Shown here: piece after piece, positions 17,894 through 26,930 of the stretch | Position numbering within the stretch: the first letter of the stretch is position 1 | Layout of the letters: the number at the start of each line of letters is the position of its first letter | Assembly (NCBI RefSeq): GCF_002240225.1 | Contig: NZ_CP022584.1 | Span: 4,368,094-4,432,093 of the forward strand | Length of the DNA: 64,000 nt | Reading direction: 5' to 3' | Source: Paenibacillus physcomitrellae | GTDB lineage: Bacteria; Bacillota; Bacilli; Paenibacillales; Paenibacillaceae | The notes under the pieces: generated by a model | What the model was told of the DNA's origin: nothing | Seen by the model: the letters and a program-made list of their open reading frames with translations, nothing else | Databases searched by the model: none | Position numbers and translations under genes: made by a program

Positions 17894-18790
17894 TTACTTC
17901 TGATTGTCCGCAATCCGGTGGCCGATCCACTGTTCGTATACTTTTACGACAGCTGAAAGATCCTCGTCGCCGAACCCTTGCGTTTGTCCAGCCTGGAATA
18001 AGGATTTGGCCAGATTCAGCATCGGAGAAGGCATCCCGGCTCCGTCATTCATGGATGACGCCAGCTTCAAGTCTTTCAGCATCAAAGCCAGGGAGAACTG
18101 GTTATCGAAATTATGTTCAATAATCTTGAGGCCTTTCAGATCCGCGGCTTTGCTGCCCGCTGAACCGAGCTGAACCAGCTCCAGGAATGTATCGACCGGC
18201 AATCCGGCTTTGGAAGCCATAGCAAAACCTTCGGCGAGAGCCAGGTTATTGATGCCGACTATCGTGTTGTGGGCCAGTTTGGCAATGGAGCCTGTACCGT
18301 TTTCGCCCATGTGAAGGACTTTTTTGCCCATCGTGTCAAAAATATCCCGCTGCGCTTCTACGGTTTCGGCAGGTCCGCCGACCATAAACACGAGCGTGCC
18401 GTCAATAGCCGCAGGTTTGCTGCCCGTAACAGGCGCATCCAGGAAGCTACCGCCTTTGGCGGCTACTTTCTCGGCAAGCTGTTTGGACAAAGCGGGAGAA
18501 ATAGTACTGGAATCGATTACGACCGTACCTTCCGTCAATCCGGCAAGCAGGCCGTCCTGCCCGTCGTAGACGGCTTCAATCGAGCGGTCGTCACTAACCA
18601 TAGTGATAACAACGTCTTGGCTGGCTGCAGCTTCGCGAGGCGTAAGGGCAACAGCGGCGCCTTCTTTGGATAGTTCTTCCGCTTTGGCGGTAGATCGGTT
18701 ATACACCGTAACGGCATATCCTTTTTTCAGAAGATTGGAGGCCATGGGTGCGCCCATCGTGCCTAGTCCGATAAATCCGATTTTTTTCAT
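17894..18790 (-). CDS. NAD(P)-dependent beta-hydroxyacid dehydrogenase (3-hydroxyisobutyrate/tartronate semialdehyde type)
   Basis: A 298-residue two-domain oxidoreductase: an N-terminal Rossmann fold with GFIGLGTMGAPMASNL, the substrate-binding DAPVTGSKPAA motif, and an all-helical C-terminal domain entered by KLAHN, which holds the catalytic Lys. The family reduces or oxidises 3-hydroxyisobutyrate, tartronate semialdehyde or succinic semialdehyde. The sequence alone does not choose among them, and no pathway neighbours help. ATG 18790 follows AAGGTGA. Transcribed alone and convergent with tkt. Confidence 0.9.
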   Translation of the reverse strand: MKKIGFIGLGTMGAPMASNLLKKGYAVTVYNRSTAKAEELSKEGAAVALTPREAAASQDVVITMVSDDRSIEAVYDGQDGLLAGLTEGTVVIDSSTISPALSKQLAEKVAAKGGSFLDAPVTGSKPAAIDGTLVFMVGGPAETVEAQRDIFDTMGKKVLHMGENGTGSIAKLAHNTIVGINNLALAEGFAMASKAGLPVDTFLELVQLGSAGSKAADLKGLKIIEHNFDNQFSLALMLKDLKLASSMNDGAGMPSPMLNLAKSLFQAGQTQGFGDEDLSAVVKVYEQWIGHRIADNQK

Positions 18791-19006
18791 CTCTCGTCAC
18801 CTTCTATATCTATTTTTAAATACTTCGTCTATTTTACCACGACAAATGGTAGGTGGGTAATGTCCTTGTGTTCATTGGCGAATTAAAGTATCCTAAATTT
18901 GGTTGCCAGAATAGGACAAGATGAGACGAAGTTTTGCAAGTGCACACTCAAAGCAAGTTACTCCAACAGAGTATACTAAAACAAAGTTAACGGAGGCGTT
19001 ATCCTA

Positions 19007-20362
19007 ATGTCTAAACAAGTTAGTTTTGATTACAGCAAAGCCCTTTCGTTCGTAAACCAACATGAAATCGATAATTTGGCAGAACCTATCCGTGTAGCTC
19101 ATGAGCAGCTGCATAAAGGAACTGGCGCAGGTTCCGACTACCTGGGCTGGATCGATCTGCCCACTGCATACGACAAAGAAGAATTTGCCCGCATTCAGCA
19201 GGCAGCCAAGAAGATCCAAAGCGATTCCGAAGTGCTGATCGTAATCGGTATCGGCGGTTCTTACCTGGGCGCGCGCGCAGCAATCGAAGCGCTGCAGCAT
19301 TCTTTCTACAACCTGCTGCCTAAAGACAAGCGCAAAACGCCTGAAATCTATTTTGCCGGCAACAACATCAGCTCCACTTATGTAACACATCTGCTGGACC
19401 TGATCGAAGGCAAAGATTTCTCCGTTAACGTGATTTCCAAATCCGGTACAACAACTGAGCCGGCAATCGCTTTCCGTATCTTCCGCAAAGCTTTGGAAGA
19501 GAAATACGGTAAAGAAGAAGCCCGCAAACGGATCTACGCAACAACAGACCGCGAAAGAGGCGCGCTGAAGAAATTGGCTAACGAAGAAGGCTACGAAAGC
19601 TTCGTGATTCCTGATGACGTAGGCGGACGTTATTCCGTTCTTACGGCTGTAGGTTTGCTGCCAATCGCAGCTGCCGGCATCAACATCGAGGAAATGATGA
19701 AAGGTGCAGCCGACGCCGCTAAAGAATACAGCAACCCTAACGTGGCTGAAAACGGCGCTTACCAATACGCCGCTGTCCGCAACGCTTTGTACCGCAAAGG
19801 CAAAGTAACCGAAATTCTGGTTAACTATGAGCCATCCCTGCACTATGTTTCTGAATGGTGGAAACAGCTGTACGGCGAAAGCGAAGGCAAAGACTACAAA
19901 GGTATCTATCCGGCTTCTGTAGACTTCTCGACTGACCTTCACTCCATGGGTCAATTTATCCAGGAAGGTAACCGCAACATCTTTGAAACTGTGATCCAGG
20001 TTGAGGAAGCCAAAGCCCATATCACAATCGAAGAAGATCCAGCCGATCTGGACGGATTGAACTTCCTGACTGGCAAAACAATGGACTTCGTGAACAAAAA
20101 AGCGTTCCAGGGAACGTTGCTTGCGCACACGGACGGTCAAGTGCCTAACCTGATCGTAAACGTGAAAGACATGAGCCCATACTCCTTCGGCTACCTCGTT
20201 TATTTCTTCGAGAAAGCTTGCGGCGTGAGTGGCTACTTGTCCGGCGTTAACCCATTTGACCAACCGGGCGTTGAAGCATACAAGAAAAACATGTTCGCCC
20301 TGCTTGGCAAACCAGGCTACGAGAAAGAAAAAGCCGAGCTGGAAGCAAGACTTACCGAGTAG
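19007..20362 (+). CDS. pgi: Glucose-6-phosphate isomerase
   Basis: A 451-residue isomerase that interconverts glucose-6-phosphate and fructose-6-phosphate. The length is typical of the short Bacillales form. Motifs: [51 protein letters not shown], and the C-terminal [17 protein letters not shown] region. ATG 19007 follows ACGGAGGCG. Codon use is as biased as in tkt, suggesting strong expression. It is alone in its unit; the 216-base upstream gap shows a possible -10 (TATACT near 18974) but no convincing -35. Confidence 0.97.
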   Translation: MSKQVSFDYSKALSFVNQHEIDNLAEPIRVAHEQLHKGTGAGSDYLGWIDLPTAYDKEEFARIQQAAKKIQSDSEVLIVIGIGGSYLGARAAIEALQHSFYNLLPKDKRKTPEIYFAGNNISSTYVTHLLDLIEGKDFSVNVISKSGTTTEPAIAFRIFRKALEEKYGKEEARKRIYATTDRERGALKKLANEEGYESFVIPDDVGGRYSVLTAVGLLPIAAAGINIEEMMKGAADAAKEYSNPNVAENGAYQYAAVRNALYRKGKVTEILVNYEPSLHYVSEWWKQLYGESEGKDYKGIYPASVDFSTDLHSMGQFIQEGNRNIFETVIQVEEAKAHITIEEDPADLDGLNFLTGKTMDFVNKKAFQGTLLAHTDGQVPNLIVNVKDMSPYSFGYLVYFFEKACGVSGYLSGVNPFDQPGVEAYKKNMFALLGKPGYEKEKAELEARLTE

Positions 20363-20425
20363 TTTTTGAAGGTTAGTTCTTACCTTACTAGTCCGAATAG
20401 GCTATAATAATAGCAGACCTCAAGA

Positions 20426-20463
20426 AGCAGTTCGCAGCCTTCAGGCGGAACTGCTTTTTGTTT
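20426..20463 (+). terminator. Terminator after pgi
   Basis: AGCAGTTC pairs with GAACTGCT, followed by TTTTTGTTT. It lies inside the longest frame of the next gene and rules out its upstream start. Confidence 0.85.
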
Positions 20464-20547
20464 ACAACAAGATGCTCATACTCCTATCAAGTTTGCGCTT
20501 TTTATCGAATCATGCATCATTACGGCATAAAAGGAAGGTTCACACAT

Positions 20548-21180
20548 ATGCTTACTACATACAAAACGGTCCGCCGTGAAGGCAGCAAAGAAATTGTCAT
20601 CAGGAAATCTAGATTTATCGGCCATATTCGGCCTGTCGAGACGGAAGAAGAAGCGGTGGCTTTCATCGAAGAGATCAAGAAGCAGCATTGGAATGCTACC
20701 CATAATTGTTCCGCTTACATGATAGGCGAACGTGACGAAATCCAGAAGCAGTCGGATGACGGAGAGCCGAGCGGTACGGCGGGTAAACCGATTTTGGAAG
20801 TGATCCGCAACCAAGGATTAAAAAATGTCGCAATCGTGGTGACTCGTTATTTTGGCGGAATCATGCTGGGAGCAGGCGGATTGATCCGGGCTTATACCGA
20901 TGGAGCTGTTGCAGCAATTGAGGCAGGAGATCCAATTATTCGTGTACTGCACCGCGAAATTGTTGTAGAATTGGACTATACCTGGTTGGGTAAAGTTGAG
21001 AATGAGCTGAGAAATCGGGGAATCCGAATGGGACAAACCGAATTCACCGACAAAGTTAGACTCACTTGCCTTCCGCTTGAGCCTGAGGCCGAGCAGTTTA
21101 AAACATGGATGACCGATTTAACACAAGGACAGTCTCAGATTACGGAAGGTGAAAGCATCTTTTATATCGAAGGAGAGTAG
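20548..21180 (+). CDS. yigZ: YigZ/YvyE (IMPACT) family protein
   Basis: A 210-residue conserved protein. The UPF0029/IMPACT domain shows KSRFIGHI, HNCSAYMIG, QKQSDDGEPSGTAGKPILE and VVTRYFGGIMLGAGGL; a small C-terminal domain (DUF1949-like) follows. Family members associate with translation-related stress responses in eukaryotes; the bacterial role is not settled. The frame is open from 20458, but that segment contains the pgi terminator. ATG 20548 follows AAGGAAGG. The TetR gene follows 3 bases after the stop. Confidence 0.9.
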   Translation: MLTTYKTVRREGSKEIVIRKSRFIGHIRPVETEEEAVAFIEEIKKQHWNATHNCSAYMIGERDEIQKQSDDGEPSGTAGKPILEVIRNQGLKNVAIVVTRYFGGIMLGAGGLIRAYTDGAVAAIEAGDPIIRVLHREIVVELDYTWLGKVENELRNRGIRMGQTEFTDKVRLTCLPLEPEAEQFKTWMTDLTQGQSQITEGESIFYIEGE

Positions 21181-21183
21181 TCT

Positions 21184-21774
21184 ATGGCGAGAAGAGCAGT
21201 AGAGCATGAATTGACGAGAGAGAGGATCATGGAGGCAGCCAGGCATTTGTTTATTACCAAAGGATACCGATCGATTTCCATGCGAAGCATCGGTCAGCAT
21301 TTGGGTTACAGTCATGGTTCGCTGTATTATCATTTTAAGGAAAAAGCCGAGTTGTTTTACGCGATTGTCATCCAGGATTTTCACCATGTTACGCTACTGT
21401 TTGACCAAGTCATGGAAGGGCCGCTGGAGCCAGGGTTAACGCGCATCGAGCAGCTCATGCTGGAATTTATTAAATTTGGTTTGGATCATCCGCATCAATA
21501 TGAAATTATGTTTATGCTTCGGGATGAAGAAATCCTGGCCTACTGCCGGTCCGAACAAACCAAATGCTATGAGCATTTTGCCTCGATTGTCCGTAAGCAT
21601 TTGAGGGAAGAAGGACACCCGCTTCGGAATAACTTAACGCTCCCACATCATATGTTCCTCAGTTTGAACGGATTTATTTCCAACCATATTCAAGGCCGGG
21701 TGAGTTTTGAGGAGATCAAACCTTCAGCCATTGCCCATGTTCAATTTCTGAACTACAACATTAACGCCGGATAA
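21184..21774 (+). CDS. TetR/AcrR family transcriptional regulator
   Basis: A 196-residue regulator. The N-terminal helix-turn-helix (about residues 8-55) shows the signature ITKGYRSISMRSIGQHLGYSHGSLYYHFKEKAEL. The remaining helices form a ligand/dimerisation domain typical of the family, with no recognisable ligand signature. It starts 3 bases after yigZ, so it is probably co-transcribed. The target is unknown; yigZ or the ABC ATPase downstream are the nearest candidates. Confidence 0.88.
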   Translation: MARRAVEHELTRERIMEAARHLFITKGYRSISMRSIGQHLGYSHGSLYYHFKEKAELFYAIVIQDFHHVTLLFDQVMEGPLEPGLTRIEQLMLEFIKFGLDHPHQYEIMFMLRDEEILAYCRSEQTKCYEHFASIVRKHLREEGHPLRNNLTLPHHMFLSLNGFISNHIQGRVSFEEIKPSAIAHVQFLNYNINAG

Positions 21775-21871
21775 ACGGCTTTTTATTTAACCTTATCGCT
21801 TTAGTCAATTGCATCAATATAACGTTAACTCATTAAATAATTAAATCAACCCTATTAGTTGAATAAAAAAC

Positions 21872-21942
21872 GGAAGCTCCACTTCCCTGCAGGCTGCAAA
21901 AAGCTAATCCCGCGATAAATCAGCAGATCGGCTTTTTGCGGC
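21872..21942. repeat. Nested inverted repeats in the TetR-cysA intergenic gap
   Basis: A small hairpin GGAAG/CTTCC (21872-21886) is followed by a longer repeat, GCTGCAAAAAGC (21893-21904) with GCTTTTTGCGGC (21931-21942), 12 pairs including one wobble. The T-run lies inside the stem, so this may be a weak two-way terminator. The rest of the ~307-base gap is AT-rich with no gene. Confidence 0.5.
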
Positions 21943-22081
21943 GGCATAAGGGACAATCCCGGATTTCCAAATTCTCCTATTCCTCGTTGACGTTCCCGCC
22001 CTGGTCTGATAAAGTATTTTTAAATCATAGTAAGTTGATGAGAATAATTAATGTAGCGGGGCATAGGGAGGTCGAATGGGG

Positions 22082-23146
22082 ATGCATGTCGAAGTCCGGC
22101 ATTTGGATAAACATTTTGGAGATTTTCATGCCGTCAAAGATGTCAGCTTTGAAATTGAAAAAGGGAAATTGATTGGTCTGCTGGGTCCAAGCGGCGGGGG
22201 GAAAACATCCATTCTCCGCATGCTGGCCGGCTTGGAGCAGCCTGATCAGGGAGATATTCTATTTCACGGTGAACGTGTAAACCGATTGAGCCCGCAGGAC
22301 CGCGGCATTGGGTTTGTATTTCAAAGCTATGCCCTGTTTAAGCACATGACGGTTTTTGACAATATTGCGTTTGGATTAAAGATCAAGAAACTGCAGAAGG
22401 CCCAAATTCGGGAACGGGTTATGGAACTGGTTGAGCTGACGGGTCTTAAAGGTTTTGAAAAAAGATTACCGCACCAGCTGTCCGGCGGACAACGTCAGCG
22501 GGTCGCTTTTGCCCGCGCGCTTGCCCCGAGCCCTCAGCTGCTGCTGCTGGATGAACCCTTTGCGGCGATCGACGCCAAGATCAGGCAGGAGCTGCGCTCC
22601 TGGCTGCGCGAGCTGATCGATGAGGTTGGAATTACGTCCATCTTTGTAACCCACGATCAGGAGGAAGCCATCGAAGTGGCGGACGAAATTATGATTATCA
22701 ATCAAGGAAAGCTTGAGCAGAAAGGCACTCCTTGGGATCTATATAAGGAGCCGAATACGCCGTTTGTGGCCTCTTTTATCGGTCAATCTACGCTGGTCGA
22801 GCATGCCGCCGCTTTAAAAGGGTTTGAAGAAGAATCCAGGGGCGGCAGCACACAGGCGTTGATCCGACCTGAATATATTGAAATTGGACCGGAATCCGAG
22901 TTTGCGCTGCTTTCCGCAACGGCCGGCGGAGTGGTCAAGCACCTGCATTTCCGCGGCAGCGAGTGGCTGGTGGAAGTCGAGGTTGGCGGACAAACGCTGA
23001 CGACCTTCCGTTCCCTGGAGAAAGAAAATCTGGAGATCGGACAGGAAATCCGCGTGCTGGTTCACCGCGCCTACCTGTTTAATGAAGAGCGCAGCTGGAT
23101 TGCCGAAAATCCGCTGAAACGGGACTCGTTCAGCGTTATCATTTAA
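22082..23146 (+). CDS. CysA-like sulfate/molybdate ABC transporter ATP-binding protein
   Basis: A 354-residue importer ATPase. Walker A GPSGGGKTS near residue 38, Q-loop FQSYALF, signature LSGGQRQRVAFARAL, Walker B LLLLDEPF, and switch THDQEEA are all present. A C-terminal TOBE-like domain (about 235-350) is typical of CysA/PotA/ModC subunits. ATG 22076 is also in frame, but 22082 has better spacing from GGGAGG and gives the usual MHVEVRHL start. No permease or binding-protein genes are adjacent, so its partners must be encoded elsewhere or shared. Confidence 0.85.
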   Translation: MHVEVRHLDKHFGDFHAVKDVSFEIEKGKLIGLLGPSGGGKTSILRMLAGLEQPDQGDILFHGERVNRLSPQDRGIGFVFQSYALFKHMTVFDNIAFGLKIKKLQKAQIRERVMELVELTGLKGFEKRLPHQLSGGQRQRVAFARALAPSPQLLLLDEPFAAIDAKIRQELRSWLRELIDEVGITSIFVTHDQEEAIEVADEIMIINQGKLEQKGTPWDLYKEPNTPFVASFIGQSTLVEHAAALKGFEEESRGGSTQALIRPEYIEIGPESEFALLSATAGGVVKHLHFRGSEWLVEVEVGGQTLTTFRSLEKENLEIGQEIRVLVHRAYLFNEERSWIAENPLKRDSFSVII

Positions 23147-23169
23147 AAATATCCGCGTTTATGCACATA

Positions 23170-23217
23170 AAACGCCATGCCGCTTGTTCCAAGATTGGAG
23201 AAGCCAGCCTGGCGTTT
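23170..23217. terminator. Probable bidirectional terminator between the convergent ABC genes
   Basis: AAACGCCA (23170-23177) pairs with TGGCGTTT (23210-23217) between two convergent genes. It is followed on the plus strand by a short tandem TTGTTTGTG repeat (23218-23240). Confidence 0.6.
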
Positions 23218-23288
23218 GTGTTGTTTGTGTTGTTTGTGGTTTTTGCAAAGAACCTCACGATTCGTTGTTCACGATGCCCGCAAACGGG

Positions 23289-24398
23289 TTATACTCTGGA
23301 GCGGACTTCCTGACGTATGAACAGAACATACGACAGACCAAAGCAGATGATCGTTGCGGCGAGCAGGCCGGTCAGCTGCGGCCAAATCAGCAGCAGGCTT
23401 TGCCCCAGTGACAGAGGGCTCGCAATCGCTCCAACGAGCTGATCCATGGTCAGCGGGCCCAGCGAACGAACGCCTGGGGACAGCATGGTCGTTAGGGTCT
23501 CCGAGAACAGCTCCGTCGGCGAAATCCGGTTCAGCGTCAAGATGAAGTTGATATGGTTCAGCTGGGTTTCCGGCGCCGCCGTTTGCGCTACCGCCGTCGC
23601 GCTGTCGATCATGTTGATGATCATGCTGTAAAAAATAGTAAAGAACAGCCAGATGGCAATCGACGACAAGGCCGAAGTTGCCGCCTGCCGGAAGCGGATT
23701 GAGAACAGGATGGACAGGTTCAGCCAGAAGCCGATATAGATGACGGCCATCAGCAGGAAAACAATTATCCGCAGAAATTCTTCCGGCGTAGGCGGATAAC
23801 CGATGGTAAATAACCCCAGTCCCATCACCAGAAAGCCAAGCGAAAAAACAACGACGGTGATGACGAACAAGGCGGAAACGAATTTGGCCTTGATGAAGTC
23901 GTCCCTGTAAATGGGCTGCGACAACAGCCGTCCCAAGGTGCCCTTGTTCCGCTCGGAGTTGACGGCGTCAAAACCAAGCGTAATCCCGATCAATGGACCA
24001 AGCCAGGACAGGAACGTGGAGAAGGACGGTACGGCCAGCGACGAGCTCGTTAAGGTATACATTTTTAGAAATAGAAACGTATCGCCGCTGCCAGAAGTGT
24101 CGTTGGCGGCAGCATCGCCGGAGCGGATGGCGGTGACCGCCGCATAAATGGACCCGATGCAGGCCAGCACAATAATGGCCATCAAGATGCCGAAACGCCA
24201 GCTTCGGAAATGGTCGCCGCATTCTTTCTCCACCATCACCCAAAATGAGGAGGCGGTGCGGGAGCGTTCTCCCGCCTGCTCCAGATCGCGGCGGGGACGA
24301 AGCTGCGCCCAGACCTTCCTTGCCGTCTCCCGAACCGTACTCAGCCGGAGCATTTCGGTGAGCGGGCGGTTCGATTGCGTCTTGTTCAAGGAAGTCAT
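23289..24398 (-). CDS. ABC-2 type exporter permease
   Basis: A 369-residue membrane protein with one membrane segment near residue 70, a long extracytoplasmic loop, and five further hydrophobic segments, the usual ABC-2 layout. The segment NSERNKGTLGRLLSQPIYRDDFIKAKF is the hallmark of ABC-2 permeases. Its ATG overlaps the stop of the ATPase gene by 4 bases, so the two are translationally coupled. Together with the NEW3 protein it forms a three-gene operon read leftwards. The substrate is unknown. Confidence 0.87.
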   Translation of the reverse strand: MTSLNKTQSNRPLTEMLRLSTVRETARKVWAQLRPRRDLEQAGERSRTASSFWVMVEKECGDHFRSWRFGILMAIIVLACIGSIYAAVTAIRSGDAAANDTSGSGDTFLFLKMYTLTSSSLAVPSFSTFLSWLGPLIGITLGFDAVNSERNKGTLGRLLSQPIYRDDFIKAKFVSALFVITVVVFSLGFLVMGLGLFTIGYPPTPEEFLRIIVFLLMAVIYIGFWLNLSILFSIRFRQAATSALSSIAIWLFFTIFYSMIINMIDSATAVAQTAAPETQLNHINFILTLNRISPTELFSETLTTMLSPGVRSLGPLTMDQLVGAIASPLSLGQSLLLIWPQLTGLLAATIICFGLSYVLFIRQEVRSRV

Positions 24399-25465
24399 GA
24401 CTCCTCTCTCCTTTCAAAATAGCGGTGGTAAATGTCGTCCAGACCGTATTCCTTGCGGCGGATGTAATAGAGCTCCGCCCCGCTGTGAATGACGGCTTCG
24501 GCAATTTGCGCCGTCAAGTCGCGGTCGCAGACAATCGTGACGATCGGGCCGTGTTCATTCTCGGCCGCGTCCGGCTGCTCTCCTCGGAACGGCTGCTCTC
24601 CGCCTAGCCTTTTGCCGGCCTCGGCTGCCGGCTTGCGGATTTCGGTTACCCCTTCCAGAGCGGAAATGGCTTCGTCCAGCGGCTCCAGCCACTCTTTGAC
24701 CCCAACCTCAACATAATAATTGCCGTCTTCGTCAAGCTGCTCGGACAAAGAGCGGATGTCGCCCGCAGCGATCAACTGGCCTTGAACGAACAGGCCGACC
24801 CGGTCGCAGATTTGCTGCACCTGGTGCAAATGGTGGGAGGACAGCAGCACGGTCAACTGCTCATCGCGGCTGAGCGCCGAGATCAGTGCAAGCAGCTCGC
24901 GCACCCCTTCGGGGTCAATCCCAAGCGTCGGTTCGTCGAGGATAATAACCTCGGGGTTTTTGATCAGAACGTCCGCGAGTCCAAGCCGCTGCCGCATCCC
25001 GCGCGAAAACGCCCCTACCTTTTTGCCCGCGTGTTCGGATAAGCCCGTTTTCTCAAGCAGGGCGGCGGCTTTGACTACCGCATCCTCCCGGGAAATCCCG
25101 TTTAGTCGGGCGGTATAGATCAAATTATCCAAAGCAGTTCTGTCCTCGTAAAAGCCGATGTCGTCCGGCAGGTAGCCGACTTTGCGTTTCACCTTCAGCG
25201 CTTCCCTGGCCGGGTTCAGCCCGCATATTTTGGCCTGGCCCGAAGTGGGTTCGGTTAGTCCAAGCATCATCAAAATGGTTGTGGTTTTTCCGGCGCCGTT
25301 GGGACCAAGCAGCCCGAAGATTTCTCCCCGGGAGATCGTTAAATTCAAATGATTCACGGCGGTCGTATCGCCGTATTTCTTGGTTAGTCCTTTGAGTTCA
25401 ATAACTGGCCCCGCAGCGAGCGGTGCGGCTGCTGCAGCCGGAGTGGGTGTCATGCCGGCAGTCAT
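24395..25465 (-). CDS. ABC transporter ATP-binding protein (partner of the ABC-2 permease)
   Basis: A 356-residue ATPase. An unusual Ala/Pro-rich N-terminus of about 20 residues precedes the domain. Walker A GPNGAGKTTT near residue 56, signature SRGMRQRLGLADVL, Walker B VIILDEPTLGID and switch SSHHLHQVQ are present. The C-terminal ~120 residues form the accessory domain often seen in drug or polymer exporters. It begins 3 bases after the NEW3 gene stop and overlaps the permease gene. Confidence 0.9.
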   Translation of the reverse strand: MTAGMTPTPAAAAAPLAAGPVIELKGLTKKYGDTTAVNHLNLTISRGEIFGLLGPNGAGKTTTILMMLGLTEPTSGQAKICGLNPAREALKVKRKVGYLPDDIGFYEDRTALDNLIYTARLNGISREDAVVKAAALLEKTGLSEHAGKKVGAFSRGMRQRLGLADVLIKNPEVIILDEPTLGIDPEGVRELLALISALSRDEQLTVLLSSHHLHQVQQICDRVGLFVQGQLIAAGDIRSLSEQLDEDGNYYVEVGVKEWLEPLDEAISALEGVTEIRKPAAEAGKRLGGEQPFRGEQPDAAENEHGPIVTIVCDRDLTAQIAEAVIHSGAELYYIRRKEYGLDDIYHRYFERREES

Positions 25466-25468
25466 CGC

Positions 25469-26629
25469 TTATCTTCTCCCGAATTTCCGGAACAGATAAT
25501 AAATGCCGGCGATGACGATCAGTATGATGAGAATCCCCACCCATCCCCATAATACCGATGATTTAACCGTCACCCGGATATCCGCGTTTGCGCTTTTGCT
25601 GGCCGAAGATGCCGTCAGGCTGACAACGTAGTCGCCGGAAAGAGCTTTACTGCTGGATTTGATCGTAGCCTGTACCTGTTTGCTTTCCCCCGGAGCAATG
25701 GAGTTGATGGAGGAAGGCTCAAAGGAAACCGACCAGTCAGTTGGCGTGTTGGATGAGAAAGACAAGTCCTGCAGCTCGGCGGAGCCGGTGTTTTGCACGA
25801 CCAGCGTCAGCTTGCGTTCCGCACCGGCTTTGACGTCCGTGCTCAGGACATCGTCCGATGTGGAAAATTTCATATCATACGTACCGGTTACCACTGCTTC
25901 AATGCTGGCATTGGCCGTCGTATCGCCGCTGGTGGCCGAAAGCGGAATTTTGTAGGTGCCGGCTTTGACCTGTTCCGGCGGTTTGACCTGAATCGAAATC
26001 GTCTTCTCGGAATTCGGATCGACCTCAACCGAAGTCACGCTGTTGCTGTCGAGCTGGAAGCGGACGTCCCAGCCGTCTTCGGCTCCGGCGCTCAAGGCGT
26101 AGGTTTGTTTCTGAAGCGTCCGGTTCCGGAGCACCGCACTGTAAGTAAATGTGGAGTCCGAATAACCTTCCATATTGGCTTGATCCAGCGTAAATTCTGT
26201 TTTAAAGGTTCCTTGCTCGGAAACGTTGACCACCAGCGGAAGCGATGCCTGGTCTGCCTTCAGAGTGAAAGAGTAACGGCCTTTGTTGATCTTGAGCGGC
26301 ACGTCTAAATCCAGAGTAAAGGTTTGCGTTTCAACCGGTTTTACGGCAATGCGGGAGATTTCCCGGCCGCCTGCGGACAAATTATATTTCCAGTCGCTGT
26401 TTTGTGTTTCCAGGGAAATATCGGCGGAAGAGGTAGCTGACCCGTGATTGACGAGATCCACCGAATAAGACACGGTTTCTCCCGGCGCAGCCGACCATTC
26501 CAAATAGGGAGTATATAATTCCAGCGCCCCTGCTGCCGCAGCGCGGGGAGATTCAGCCAGCACGCTGCCGCCAAGGGCGGTGAACAGGACCATGATGGAC
26601 AGCGCCGCTTTTCGTAACGATAAAAGCAT
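25469..26629 (-). CDS. Secreted, membrane-anchored NEW3-domain protein
   Basis: A 386-residue protein. An N-terminal signal peptide ends near LGGSVLAES. Three or so beta-sandwich repeats follow (about 35-350), each with a proline/glycine turn such as PGETVSYSVDLVNHG, PNSEKTISIQVKPPEQVKAG and PGESKQVQATIKSS, the pattern of NEW3 (COG1470-like) modules. A C-terminal membrane helix (GWVGILIILIVIAGIYYLF) with a basic end anchors it facing outwards. ATG 26629 has AGGAGGAA upstream. As the first gene of an ABC-2 exporter operon it may handle the exported substrate or sense envelope state; that is inference. Confidence 0.8.
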   Translation of the reverse strand: MLLSLRKAALSIMVLFTALGGSVLAESPRAAAAGALELYTPYLEWSAAPGETVSYSVDLVNHGSATSSADISLETQNSDWKYNLSAGGREISRIAVKPVETQTFTLDLDVPLKINKGRYSFTLKADQASLPLVVNVSEQGTFKTEFTLDQANMEGYSDSTFTYSAVLRNRTLQKQTYALSAGAEDGWDVRFQLDSNSVTSVEVDPNSEKTISIQVKPPEQVKAGTYKIPLSATSGDTTANASIEAVVTGTYDMKFSTSDDVLSTDVKAGAERKLTLVVQNTGSAELQDLSFSSNTPTDWSVSFEPSSINSIAPGESKQVQATIKSSSKALSGDYVVSLTASSASKSANADIRVTVKSSVLWGWVGILIILIVIAGIYYLFRKFGRR

Positions 26630-26733
26630 GTTGGTTCCTCCTGTTTCATAGAAATGTCGAAATGCGGTGATGCAAGCGGATGGCGATTAAGTCTTGTATA
26701 CGTTGTTATTGCCTTTTGCTGCGTTTTGCTGTT

Positions 26734-26781
26734 TTGCGGCCGCAGGGATGGGCCCCTCGCCTGCGGCTGCAAGGCTTTTTT
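26734..26781 (+). terminator. Orphan terminator upstream of the ECF sigma gene
   Basis: TTGCGGCCGCAGG (26734-26746) pairs with CCTGCGGCTGCAA (26760-26772), 13 pairs with one wobble, and six T follow. No plus-strand gene lies upstream because the neighbours are divergent. It is either an attenuator in a long sigma-factor leader or the end of a short untranslated RNA. Confidence 0.75.
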
Positions 26782-26930
26782 GTCTTCTCTCCGCTTGCCC
26801 TTCATTTTGGATACGAACGAACAAACGGTTTGGATTTATGCTTTTACAAAAAAAGTGGTTTTCAAATTCTTTGGTTTTTGGTAAAACGGGAGATGAATGA
26901 AACAGAAGGCTTTTGCGGGAGGGCGGAGGA

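Noticed and set aside
19004..20263. 419-residue open frame on the minus strand opposite pgi
   Set aside because: Same cause as for tkt: antisense of a codon-biased gene, composition rich in Phe/Val/Gln/His, no family motif.
23218..23240. TTGTTTGTG tandem repeat as a mobile-element scar
   Set aside because: Only about two units, no inverted ends or target duplication; probably simple-sequence drift after a terminator.
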